Origin: Brevibacterium sp. CCUG 69071 | Lineage (GTDB): Bacteria > Actinomycetota > Actinomycetes > Actinomycetales > Brevibacteriaceae | NCBI RefSeq assembly: GCF_021023135.1 | Contig: NZ_PGFV01000003.1 | Coordinates: forward strand, 248,001-312,000 | DNA: 64,000 nucleotides | Direction of reading: 5' to 3' | Shown: one piece after another, positions 27,287 to 35,040 of the stretch | Layout of the letters: each line of letters opens with the position of its first letter | Position numbering within the stretch: position 1 is the stretch's first letter | Translations under genes and position numbers: made by a program | Notes under the pieces: generated by a model | The model's database searches: none | What the model saw: the letters and a program-made list of their open reading frames with translations, nothing else | What the model was told of the DNA's origin: nothing

Positions 27287-29218
27287 TCAGCGTCGGGTGG
27301 CGATGACGGCGCGGCGGAAGCGTCCGAAGCCCCAGCCGATGTCGACGACGTCGACGGTTCCGGCCGGCAGCTCGGTGAGCATGCCGCGCAGCTCCTCGCT
27401 CGTCAGCGATGCATGTCCGGTGGTCGCGAAGGTGGACACGAGCTCTTCGGCCTGGTGATCGTCCTCTTCCGCCTCATCGGTGAAGGGTTCGACGATGACG
27501 AGACTGCGGCTGGCCTTGAGGATGTTCGCCAGCAGGCTGCGCATCTCCTCGCGGCTGCGTCCGGTCAGCCCGGCGAGGAGGAGGGTGGCATCGACCTCGG
27601 GCCAGAGCGCCTCCCCGCTGAGCGCGGCGGCCCCCGGGGTGTGGATCGACCGCCCCGAATCCGGAGCCTTCCTTGTCAGGGCGGCGGCCACCTCGGCGCC
27701 GGCGTCCCCGGCCAGGGCGATGCTCGCAGCGGTTCTGATCGGGTCGAGGTCGAGGATAATGTCGAGCACGTACTGCAGGTGGTCGAGGGTGCGGCTGCGG
27801 TGGGCGGCGTCGAGGGCCTCGTCGTTCGCGCGCAGCGCCGTCCAGCTCTGGGCATCCGTCGCCGAGGCGCGTGAGGTCCTGGCCGCATACCCGCCCTTGA
27901 GGACGTCGAGGAGATCGACGACGGAGAACAGGTCGAGCAGGGCCGGATCCTCGAGGTTGAGTCCGTCGGCGGACCCTTCGCTGGTCAGCACCGCGCCGGT
28001 GGGGGTGTTCCGGTAGTTCTCGCCCTCACGTTCGAGGAGCCCGAGCGCACTCATCGCGGTCAGCACCACCCGTGTGCCATCGGTGTCGATGCCGAGTTCC
28101 GCGGCGATCGCGGCAGGAGTGGTGACCCCGCCGGCCACGAGGTCGTTGACGCCGAAGCTGACCGCGACGCGGGTGATGATCGGGGGCAGGATCTCGGTCA
28201 TCTCGTGCACCTGGTGGAGGACACCCAGGGTGCCCTCGGAGGCGTCGGTCGAGCCCGCGGCGCCGGAGTCGACGGCGGGACCGGAAGGCTCAGCGCTCGC
28301 GGCGGTGTCGCCGGCCGAGCCCGAGACGTCCGTGCCTGCACCGGCGGTCGCCATTCCTTCGCTGCCGGCCGCGGTCTCCGGCACCGCCTCGGCGTGGCTC
28401 GCCTTCTTCGTCGTCATCTTGCGCCAATAGCCGACGACCTCGACGTCCTCCTTGGGCAGGCCGAGGTCCCGGCGCAGGTAGCGGCGGATGGGCGCGATGG
28501 TCATGGTCTCGCCGGCGCACCAGGCGAAGGTCCGCCCGGCGGGCAGGGCCACATTCTTCACGGCTTCGTACATGAGGGTGGATTCGCCGGGCGGGGTGGA
28601 GCCGCGCACGAGCCAGTCGATCTCGACATCGGCATCGGTGGGGATCGTCTGGATGTCCTCGGCGGTGGGGATCTCGACGATGATGTGGCCGCGGGTGCCG
28701 GCGGGGGCCTCCTCGAGCCACCGGCCGACCGCGGGCAGTGCGGTTTCGTCGGCGATGAGCAGATGGAAGTCGATGCCTTCGCTGAGTCCGGCGCATGTCT
28801 TCGGGCCGGCGAACTTCAGCGAGTCGCCGATGTTGACGGTGAAGGCCCAGTCGGAGGCCAGCCCGGAGTCGTGGCGGACGACGTCGAAAGTGAAGGACTT
28901 CGCCTCGGGGTCGACGCTGCGAACCGTGTAGTCGCGGGTGAGGTTGAGCGCTTCGCGGTTCCAGTTGAACCGGAACTCCTCCTGCTCACCGATGTGGAGG
29001 TCTTCGCGTCCGGGTGGGGGAATGACGAGTTTCACGTGATCGTCGAAACCCTCGGAGCGGAATTCCGGCCGCGGCATCCCGTCGACTTCGCCCGCCGCCA
29101 ATTGATCGCCAGCCACTGTTAGGCGTCGCATATTGGGGGTGATGTCCGTGACGCCGGTGACTTCCACCTCTCGCAGGATGATCGGTAATACCTGCAGAGG
29201 CCTGGAAGTGCGCGGCAT
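27287..29218 (-). CDS. siderophore-interacting protein fused to a methyltransferase-like domain
   Basis: 643 residues from the ATG with CGGAG upstream (an earlier TTG at 29293 has no good ribosome binding site). Residues 1 to about 280 form a siderophore-interacting FAD domain (NMRRLTVAGDQL, RDYTVRSVDPEAKSFTFDVVRHDSGLASDWA, LIADETALPAVGRWLEE, FAWCAGETMTIAPIRRYLRRDLG), which reduces ferric siderophores. A Ser/Ala/Glu linker leads to a second region starting HQVHEMTEILPPIITRVAVSFGVNDLVA. It resembles the winged-helix dimerisation domain plus Rossmann domain of O-methyltransferases. The SAM-binding glycine motif is degraded (ASIALAGDAGAEV), so it is probably not catalytic. An iron box precedes the gene. 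Confidence 0.82.
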   Translation of the reverse strand: MPRTSRPLQVLPIILREVEVTGVTDITPNMRRLTVAGDQLAAGEVDGMPRPEFRSEGFDDHVKLVIPPPGREDLHIGEQEEFRFNWNREALNLTRDYTVRSVDPEAKSFTFDVVRHDSGLASDWAFTVNIGDSLKFAGPKTCAGLSEGIDFHLLIADETALPAVGRWLEEAPAGTRGHIIVEIPTAEDIQTIPTDADVEIDWLVRGSTPPGESTLMYEAVKNVALPAGRTFAWCAGETMTIAPIRRYLRRDLGLPKEDVEVVGYWRKMTTKKASHAEAVPETAAGSEGMATAGAGTDVSGSAGDTAASAEPSGPAVDSGAAGSTDASEGTLGVLHQVHEMTEILPPIITRVAVSFGVNDLVAGGVTTPAAIAAELGIDTDGTRVVLTAMSALGLLEREGENYRNTPTGAVLTSEGSADGLNLEDPALLDLFSVVDLLDVLKGGYAARTSRASATDAQSWTALRANDEALDAAHRSRTLDHLQYVLDIILDLDPIRTAASIALAGDAGAEVAAALTRKAPDSGRSIHTPGAAALSGEALWPEVDATLLLAGLTGRSREEMRSLLANILKASRSLVIVEPFTDEAEEDDHQAEELVSTFATTGHASLTSEELRGMLTELPAGTVDVVDIGWGFGRFRRAVIATRR

Positions 29219-29328
29219 GTATTCAGCTCCGAGGGTTCCTTGACGTATGAAACAGTGAGAAACAGGACTCGCAACTTCAAGCAGGTGTGTCAACGGCCTT
29301 AATGAAATACGAATGTTTCCTATATCTC

Positions 29329-29347
29329 ATAGGTTACCCTAACTGGG
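29329..29347. promoter_or_regulatory. DtxR/IdeR-type iron box
   Basis: ATAGGTTACCCTAACTGGG matches 12 of 19 positions of the consensus TTAGGTTAGGCTAACCTAA, including the AGGTTA and CTAAC arms. It lies about 110 bp before the siderophore-interacting gene, where an iron-loaded repressor would act. Confidence 0.6.
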
Positions 29348-29446
29348 GATGCGGGACCGCACAACCCGTTGCCGGAGATTCTTGTGAAATGAGACGTCGA
29401 AGCCCGGATTCTCAGTACCGAGCGCGGCCACCGGCGGGCCGGTGTC

Positions 29447-30115
29447 TTATATGTCGGAACCGGCACCGAGGGTCCGGCGGACGGCGCGAATCGTCAGTTC
29501 GAGGCCTCGCGCACGCGCGGACGGATCGGCCGCCTCGACGGCGATGCTGTAGAGATGGCCCGAACCGATCGTGAGGAAGACGTAGGCAGCCGCCCATTCC
29601 ACGGGCACCTCGGCGGTGATCGATCCGTCGGCCTGACCGCGCGCGATGACCCATTCGAGGGGGTCGTCGGATTCCCCTGCCGACTTCGGGCCCGCCGAGG
29701 CGGAGCCACCGGATCCGGCCACCTCGGTGTCACGGCGCTCCCGCTCCACCTCGGCGAAGACGTCATCGGTGATGATCGGATTGTCGGCGAAGAGGAGCGT
29801 GAGCGCTTCGGGGACGGTGAAGAGGCGGTCGCACACCCGCTCAACCGCCGCGAGCCCGGGGCCTTCCTCGGGACGGGCGCTGAGGAAGGCTTCGACGAAC
29901 ATCCGCGCGCCGAGGCGGGCCACCTCGGCGACGAGGGCGTCCCGATCGCCGAAGTGGCGATAGAGGGTGGTCCGGCCGACGTCGAGCGTCTTCGCGAGCT
30001 CGAGCATCGGGGCGCGCGGGTCGGCGGCGAGCGCCGAGAGCGACTCCCGCAGCAGGGCGTCCCGGCCCATGCGCCTCATGCCGCCGCTCTCCCCGCCGCT
30101 CGCCGACTTCGACAC
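29447..30115 (-). CDS. TetR-family regulator
   Basis: 222 residues. N-terminal HTH: ALLRESLSALAADPRAPMLELAKTLDVGRTTLYRHFGDRDALVAEVAR. The C-terminal ligand domain is variable. It is divergent from the small YqeB-like gene; two dyads 21 bp apart lie between them, as expected for cooperative TetR binding. Ligand unknown. Confidence 0.88.
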   Translation of the reverse strand: MSKSASGGESGGMRRMGRDALLRESLSALAADPRAPMLELAKTLDVGRTTLYRHFGDRDALVAEVARLGARMFVEAFLSARPEEGPGLAAVERVCDRLFTVPEALTLLFADNPIITDDVFAEVERERRDTEVAGSGGSASAGPKSAGESDDPLEWVIARGQADGSITAEVPVEWAAAYVFLTIGSGHLYSIAVEAADPSARARGLELTIRAVRRTLGAGSDI

Positions 30116-30166
30116 CTCGCCCCCCTCGCTCCCGATCCGACCCGATATGAAGGTCCAGTCTACTTA

Positions 30167-30204
30167 TGGAACACTATTGTTCCACTTTGTTACACTAGTG
30201 TTCC
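30167..30204. promoter_or_regulatory. tandem TetR operators
   Basis: TGGAACA-CTAT-TGTTCCA (30167-30184) and the palindrome ACACTAGTGT (30192-30201, flanked by TT and TCC) have centres 21 bp apart, two helical turns. They sit between the TetR gene and the YqeB-like gene. Confidence 0.7.
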
Positions 30205-30226
30205 AGCCTTGGAAGTGAGGATCGAC

Positions 30227-30751
30227 GTGCCCATGACCGACCACCCCCGCCAGCCCGCTCGCAACGGCCGAGACGGACCGGCCGAATCCAGCGTCTTCGC
30301 CCTCGGCCGCGGTGATGTCCTCATCATCGGTCTAGTCTGCGCAGGAATCGGCGTCGCCCTCGGCTTCTTCCTTCCTGCGCTCGGTTCGCTCGCGGCCACA
30401 TTCCCCATTCCCTTCGGGGACATCATCGAGAAGCTCAGCCGGTTCGATCAGCCCTGGGTCGTCGCCGTTCGGCCGATCATCGGTGCCGCGCTGGGCCTCG
30501 TCGCCACAGTCGTCATCAGCGCCTCGACCACGCCTCTGCGCATCGGTGACGAGGGAATCACCGTCGGCCGCCCAGGCGACCATCCGCTGCACATCTCGCG
30601 AGCCGCGTTCTCCACGGCGTACTTCGCCGACGGGAAGCTGACGATCCTCACCGAGGGCGGCCACCAGGCTTATCGCGGAGACGTCGAGGGAAAGAAGGAT
30701 GAGGTCGCCGCGGCCTTCACCTCCCGTGGCTACCGCTGGGGAGAGATCTGA
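30227..30751 (+). CDS. YqeB-like small membrane protein
   Basis: 172-174 residues. Two membrane helices (VLIIGLVCAGIGVALGFFLPAL; VAVRPIIGAALGLVATVVIS) are followed by a PH-like C-terminal domain (GDEGITVGRPGDHPLHISRAAFSTAYFADGKLTILTEGG ... GYRWGEI). The layout and ending resemble the YqeB family, whose function is not known. GTG at 30227 has GAGG 6 nt upstream; ATG at 30233 is also possible. Probably repressed by the divergent TetR. Confidence 0.75.
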   Translation: MPMTDHPRQPARNGRDGPAESSVFALGRGDVLIIGLVCAGIGVALGFFLPALGSLAATFPIPFGDIIEKLSRFDQPWVVAVRPIIGAALGLVATVVISASTTPLRIGDEGITVGRPGDHPLHISRAAFSTAYFADGKLTILTEGGHQAYRGDVEGKKDEVAAAFTSRGYRWGEI

Positions 30752-30906
30752 AGGCGGGCCCACTCACCGCAGAACCGCCGGCCAAACGTCCACCGAAGCT
30801 CACCGAAGCGGGCCGGTTCGTCCACTCTTCGCGACACAGATGACCGCCCGTCTCCACCTGCCTCGCAGGCATGGAACCGTGACTCGGCTCACGCCACCAT
30901 GGGGTC

Positions 30907-32016
30907 ATGACCATCGACGTTCCGCCCAGCACCGGCCGCGCTCTCCCCCAGCTGCAGCCCATCAGCTTCATCGGCCCCGACAGCAGTCCGACCGACGCAC
31001 CGACCGAGGGGCTGAGCATCCCCAGCGACCGCACCCTGCTCGGCCTCTACCGGCAGATGGTCCATGTCCGCCGCTTCGAAGCCCAGGTCACGCACCTGAC
31101 CCGGCAAGGCCGGCTCGCCACCTACCCCTCTGCGGCCGGGCAGGAAGCCTGCGAGGTCGGAGCCACCACCGCGCTGGCACCGAATGACTGGCTCTTCCCC
31201 ACCTACCGCGACTCCGCGTCGCTGCTGACCCGCGGCGTCCCGGTCGCCGAGATCCTCGCAGCCTTCCGCGGAGATTGGCACTGCGGCTTCGATCCGCATG
31301 AGTACCACACCTCACCTGCGGCGACACCGCTGGCCACGCAGACCCTGCACGCCACCGGCTTCGCCATGGCCGCCAAGCTCAAGGGCACGGATGCGGCCAC
31401 CCTGACCTTCCTCGGAGATGGGGCGAGCAGCGAGGGCGACACCCACGAGGCCTTCAACTTCGCCTCTGTCTGGCAGACGCCGACGGTCTTCGTGCTCCAG
31501 AACAACCAGTACGCGATCTCGACCCCGCTGCGCGAACAGTCGAATGCGACGATGCTCGCCGACCGCGCCGCCGGCTACGGCATGCCCGGAATCCGCGTCG
31601 ACGGCAACGATGTCGCCGCCGTGTTCGCCGCCGTGGCCACCGCCCTCGAACGGGGTCGGAACGGCGAAGGCCCGACCCTCATCGAGTGCCTGACCTATCG
31701 CATGGAGTCGCACACGAACTCCGATGACCCCACGAAGTACCGCGACGCCGAAGAGGTCGAGCACTGGAAGCAGTTCGACCCGATCACCCGCCTCGAGACC
31801 TACCTGCGTTCGACCGGCGTCCTCGACGACGCCGGCTTCGACGAGATCACCGCCTCCGCCGAGGAGCTGGCCGCGAGCGTCCGCGATGCCATGAACGACG
31901 AGGCCGTCATCGACCCGAGCGAACTCTTCGCCCACGTCTATGCGTCACCGCGCGCCAGCCTCGGCGAGCAGCAGAAGATCCTCGAAGCCGAACTCGCCGC
32001 GGCGGGGCGGGCATGA
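30907..32016 (+). CDS. 2-oxo-acid dehydrogenase E1 alpha subunit
   Basis: 369 residues. The thiamine diphosphate motif GDGASSEGDTHEAFNFASVWQTPTVFVLQNN is clear, with TYPSAAGQEACEVGA upstream and the phosphorylation-loop-like YRMESHTNSDDPTKYR. With E1 beta it decarboxylates a branched-chain 2-oxo acid or pyruvate. ATGA overlap with the next gene. Branched-chain specificity is more likely because E1 is split in two and the cluster lacks E3, but it is not proven. Confidence 0.92.
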   Translation: MTIDVPPSTGRALPQLQPISFIGPDSSPTDAPTEGLSIPSDRTLLGLYRQMVHVRRFEAQVTHLTRQGRLATYPSAAGQEACEVGATTALAPNDWLFPTYRDSASLLTRGVPVAEILAAFRGDWHCGFDPHEYHTSPAATPLATQTLHATGFAMAAKLKGTDAATLTFLGDGASSEGDTHEAFNFASVWQTPTVFVLQNNQYAISTPLREQSNATMLADRAAGYGMPGIRVDGNDVAAVFAAVATALERGRNGEGPTLIECLTYRMESHTNSDDPTKYRDAEEVEHWKQFDPITRLETYLRSTGVLDDAGFDEITASAEELAASVRDAMNDEAVIDPSELFAHVYASPRASLGEQQKILEAELAAAGRA

Positions 32017-33059
32017 GCGTCGACGCCGAGGCCACTGCCTCAGCCACGGCGGACTCGGGTGGCGGCACCGCCGCCACGGCGCCGGCACCGGTGACGATGA
32101 CGAAGGCACTCAACGCCGCCCTGCGCGACTCCCTGGCCGCGGACGAGAACGTCCTCGTCTACGGTGAGGACGTCGGCCGCCTCGGCGGGGTCTTCCGGGT
32201 CACCGAAGGACTGCGGAAGGAATTCGGACCCGAACGCGTCTGGGACTCTCCGCTGGCCGAATCGGGCATCGTCGGCACCGCGATCGGCATGGCGATGGGC
32301 GGGATGCGTCCGGTCATCGAGATGCAGTTCGACGCCTACGCCTACCCCGCGTTCGAGCAGATCGTGTCCCATGTGGCGAAGATGCGCAATCGCACGAAGG
32401 GCCGGGTCAGCCTGCCGATCACTATCCGGATCCCCTACGCCGGCGACATCGGCGGCGTCGAACACCACTCGGATTCCTCCGAAGCGTATTGGACCTCGAC
32501 CCCGGGTCTGACCGTTCTCACGCCCTCGAATCCGGCCGATGCGTACTCACTGCTGCGCGAGTCCATCGCCTCCGACGACCCCGTGATCTTCATGGAGCCG
32601 AAGTCGCGGTATTGGATGAAGGAGACGCTGTCCCTGCCCGTGACCACGGCCCCGATGAATCGCGCCGAGGTGGTGCGGAAAGGTTCTGACGTCACCCTCC
32701 TCGCGTACGGGCCGACCGTGCGCACGGCCGTGGAGGCCGCCGAGGCCGGAGCCGAACACGGACTGTCCGTCGAGGTCATCGACCTGCGCACGCTCTCCCC
32801 TTTCGATGATGAGACCGTGAGCGCATCCGTGCGCAAGACCTCGCGGGCGGCGATCATCCATGAGGCCGCCCAGTTCGGAGGCTACGGCGCCGAGGTGGCC
32901 GCCCGGGTGACCGAACGCAACTTCACCCATCTGTCGGCCCCGATCCTGCGGATCACCGGCTTCGATGTCCCCTACCCGTCCCCGAAGCTCGAGGAGTACT
33001 ACTTGCCGACCGTCGAACGCGTGCTCGATGCCTTCGAGACCTGGGATTGGGAGCTGTGA
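32013..33059 (+). CDS. 2-oxo-acid dehydrogenase E1 beta subunit
   Basis: 348 residues with a 30-residue Ala/Thr-rich N-terminal extension. VLVYGEDVGRLGGVFRVTEGL, RVWDSPLAESGIVGTAIGMAMGGMRPVIEMQF and HHSDSSEAYWTSTPGL are typical. The C-terminal transketolase domain includes VIDLRTLSPFD. It makes the alpha2beta2 E1 with the previous gene. The stop and the E2 start share one base (TGATG). Confidence 0.93.
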   Translation: MSVDAEATASATADSGGGTAATAPAPVTMTKALNAALRDSLAADENVLVYGEDVGRLGGVFRVTEGLRKEFGPERVWDSPLAESGIVGTAIGMAMGGMRPVIEMQFDAYAYPAFEQIVSHVAKMRNRTKGRVSLPITIRIPYAGDIGGVEHHSDSSEAYWTSTPGLTVLTPSNPADAYSLLRESIASDDPVIFMEPKSRYWMKETLSLPVTTAPMNRAEVVRKGSDVTLLAYGPTVRTAVEAAEAGAEHGLSVEVIDLRTLSPFDDETVSASVRKTSRAAIIHEAAQFGGYGAEVAARVTERNFTHLSAPILRITGFDVPYPSPKLEEYYLPTVERVLDAFETWDWEL

Positions 33060-34531
33060 TGAGTGCGGATCTGAGTACCGGCGCCGACGCGTCGGGCGCC
33101 TCCGCTGCAGGCTCCCCTGGCGCGGGCACGCGTGACTTCATCCTGCCCGACCTGGGCGAGGGACTGACCGAGGCCGAGCTCATCTCGTGGAAGATCGCCG
33201 TCGGCGATGAAGTCCACGTCGATCAGATGGTCGTCGAAGTCGAGTCCGCGAAGTCCGTCGTCGAGTTGCCCTGCCCCTACGCGGGTCGGATCTCGGCCCT
33301 GCACGCCGCGGCTGGTGACACCGTCGCCGCAGGTCAGGCCCTGCTCACCGTTGCCGAGGCTGCGAGCGAGGGTGAGGCTTCGAGTGAAGGCGGCGGCGCC
33401 AACCTCATCGGCTACGGCACTTCTGAACCCAAGACTCGGTCATCGAAGAAGCGCTCGTTCGGGACACGCACCGATGCGAATTCGCCAACCTCGGCGGCCA
33501 CTCCCCCGGCGGCCGGGGAAGCGATCGCCCCCGCGGAGGCCGGCGCAATGGCCACGGAGGCACGCGCAGCGACCGACGAAGAGTCGCGGATCTCTCCAGT
33601 CACTTCCCCACTCGTGCGTAAGCTCGCGAACGACCACGGGATCAGCGCCAAACGCCTCGCCGGATCCGGTCCAGGCGGGATCGTCACCCGCGCCGATGTC
33701 CTCGCGGCGATCGATTCGACCACCGCGTCCCCCGCAACTGCCGCCGAACCGGTCCCCGTCGAAAACGTCCCCGCGGGGACGCCGAACGGGCTCGTCCCCG
33801 CGGGGACGTCAGCCGCCTCGGCGCGGACAACAGAGAATTCCCGCGATACCCGAACCCCGATCACGGGGCTGCGCAAGGTCGTGTCCGAACGCTTGACCAG
33901 GTCGCGCCAGGAGATTCCCGAGGCGACGATCTGGCTCGACGTCGATGCCACCGAGCTGCTGAACACGAAGCGCGCCCTTGAGTCGAAGACGGGAGAGAAG
34001 TATTCGCTGCTCTCCCTCGTCGCCCGCTTCGTCACGGCCGGGCTGAAGAAGTACCCGATCATCAACTCCTCGATCGACACCGTCGCAGGTGAGATCGTCA
34101 CCCACGGTGACATCAACCTCGGTCTCGCCGCGCAGACCCCGCGCGGACTCATGGTCCCCGTCGTCCACGGCGCCGGTGAGATGAGCCTGCGCCAGCTGCG
34201 GGACTCGGTGTCCGAGACTGTCGGCAAGGCTTCCACCGGGAAGTTCAGCGGCGAGGAGCTGAGCGGCGGCACATTCACGCTGAATAACTACGGCGTCTTC
34301 GGGGTCGACGGTTCGGCCCCGATCATCAACCTCCCCGAGGTCGCGATGCTCGGGCTCGGCCGGATCAAGGACCGCCCTTGGGCCGTCGACGGGGAGCTGA
34401 GAGTCCGCAAGGTCATGTACCTGTCCTTCGTCTTCGACCACCGCGCCTGCGACGGCGAGGAGCCGAGTCAATTCCTCACCTTCGTCGCTGACTGCATCGA
34501 GAACCCGGTCTCGCTCCTGCCGGAGCTCTGA
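33059..34531 (+). CDS. dihydrolipoamide acyltransferase E2
   Basis: 490 residues from the ATG that follows GGGAG. Parts in order: one lipoyl domain (FILPDLGEGLTEAELISW; lipoyl Lys in EVESAKSVVE), a peripheral-subunit binding domain (SPLVRKLANDHGISAKRLAGSGPGG) and the catalytic domain with SFVFDHRACDGEEP, the DHxxxDG active site. It transfers the acyl group to CoA. No E3 gene is nearby, so a shared lipoamide dehydrogenase is expected elsewhere. Confidence 0.94.
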   Translation: MSADLSTGADASGASAAGSPGAGTRDFILPDLGEGLTEAELISWKIAVGDEVHVDQMVVEVESAKSVVELPCPYAGRISALHAAAGDTVAAGQALLTVAEAASEGEASSEGGGANLIGYGTSEPKTRSSKKRSFGTRTDANSPTSAATPPAAGEAIAPAEAGAMATEARAATDEESRISPVTSPLVRKLANDHGISAKRLAGSGPGGIVTRADVLAAIDSTTASPATAAEPVPVENVPAGTPNGLVPAGTSAASARTTENSRDTRTPITGLRKVVSERLTRSRQEIPEATIWLDVDATELLNTKRALESKTGEKYSLLSLVARFVTAGLKKYPIINSSIDTVAGEIVTHGDINLGLAAQTPRGLMVPVVHGAGEMSLRQLRDSVSETVGKASTGKFSGEELSGGTFTLNNYGVFGVDGSAPIINLPEVAMLGLGRIKDRPWAVDGELRVRKVMYLSFVFDHRACDGEEPSQFLTFVADCIENPVSLLPEL

Positions 34532-34548
34532 TTACGCCGGAGCTCTGA
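34519..34548. repeat. 13-bp direct repeat including the E2 stop codon
   Basis: GCCGGAGCTCTGA at 34519-34531 ends in the E2 stop and is repeated exactly at 34536-34548 (17-bp period). Confidence 0.75.
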
Positions 34549-34628
34549 ACCGACCTGAGCCGTGAACCCCAGCACAAGGCACGTTCCAGAATACGGACCA
34601 CTACACGACCCGCGTGACGCGCACCACT

Positions 34629-34693
34629 ACCCTGGCCTACGCCGCCCACCGGCGGCGACTCAGACGCCGCTCACCAGCGGTGAGCGCCAGGGT
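34629..34693 (+). promoter_or_regulatory. candidate structured leader RNA (three-way junction) before DUF3311-SSS operon
   Basis: Three perfect helices nest in 65 nt. The closing stem is ACCCTGGC (34629-34636) with GCCAGGGT (34686-34693). Hairpin 1 is CGCCGCC-cacc-GGCGGCG (34640-34657). Hairpin 2 is CGCTCACC-agc-GGTGAGCG (34668-34686, sharing one base with the closing stem). The ribosome binding site (AAAGAGGA) and ATG (34708) follow within 15 nt. It looks like a translational riboswitch or attenuator, though high GC makes chance stems common. It matches no RNA family I recognise. Confidence 0.45.
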
Positions 34694-34707
34694 GAAAGAG
34701 GACGCAC

Positions 34708-35040
34708 ATGTCACGGGTTCACGAATCAACATCACCGCCGGGACCACCTCGGCGGCGGTATTCGCTTCTCCTGCTCATCGTTCCCGTCGTCCTCTACGTC
34801 CTCACCCCGGTCGTGGCGAACACGGTCGAGCCGCGCATCTTCGGTCTGCCGTTCATCGTCACCTACACGATCATCGTCACGATCCTCACCTGGCTCTGCG
34901 TGTGGATGGCCGCCCGCGGCGACCACTTCTACCGCACCGACCGGCCTGAGCACATTCCCGCTGACGTCGCCTTCGGTGAGGACCACGCCATCGACGGCCC
35001 CGCCACCGGCAGCTCCGCCATCGAGGAGGCCGGGAAATGA
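34708..35040 (+). CDS. DUF3311 small membrane protein
   Basis: 110 residues with two membrane helices (YSLLLLIVPVVLYVLTPVVAN; TYTIIVTILTWLCVWMAA). DUF3311 proteins are regularly paired with SSS-family symporters and may be accessory subunits. The stop overlaps the symporter start (ATGA). The ribosome binding site AAAGAGGA follows the structured leader. Confidence 0.82.
   Translation: MSRVHESTSPPGPPRRRYSLLLLIVPVVLYVLTPVVANTVEPRIFGLPFIVTYTIIVTILTWLCVWMAARGDHFYRTDRPEHIPADVAFGEDHAIDGPATGSSAIEEAGK

Noticed and set aside
29219..29293. Longer start for the siderophore-interacting fusion protein
   Set aside because: It needs a TTG with no clear ribosome binding site and adds residues outside the family; the ATG at 29218 has CGGAG upstream.
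30752..30906. Regulatory RNA or terminator between the YqeB-like gene and E1 alpha
   Set aside because: Only weak, imperfect stems were seen; nothing convincing.
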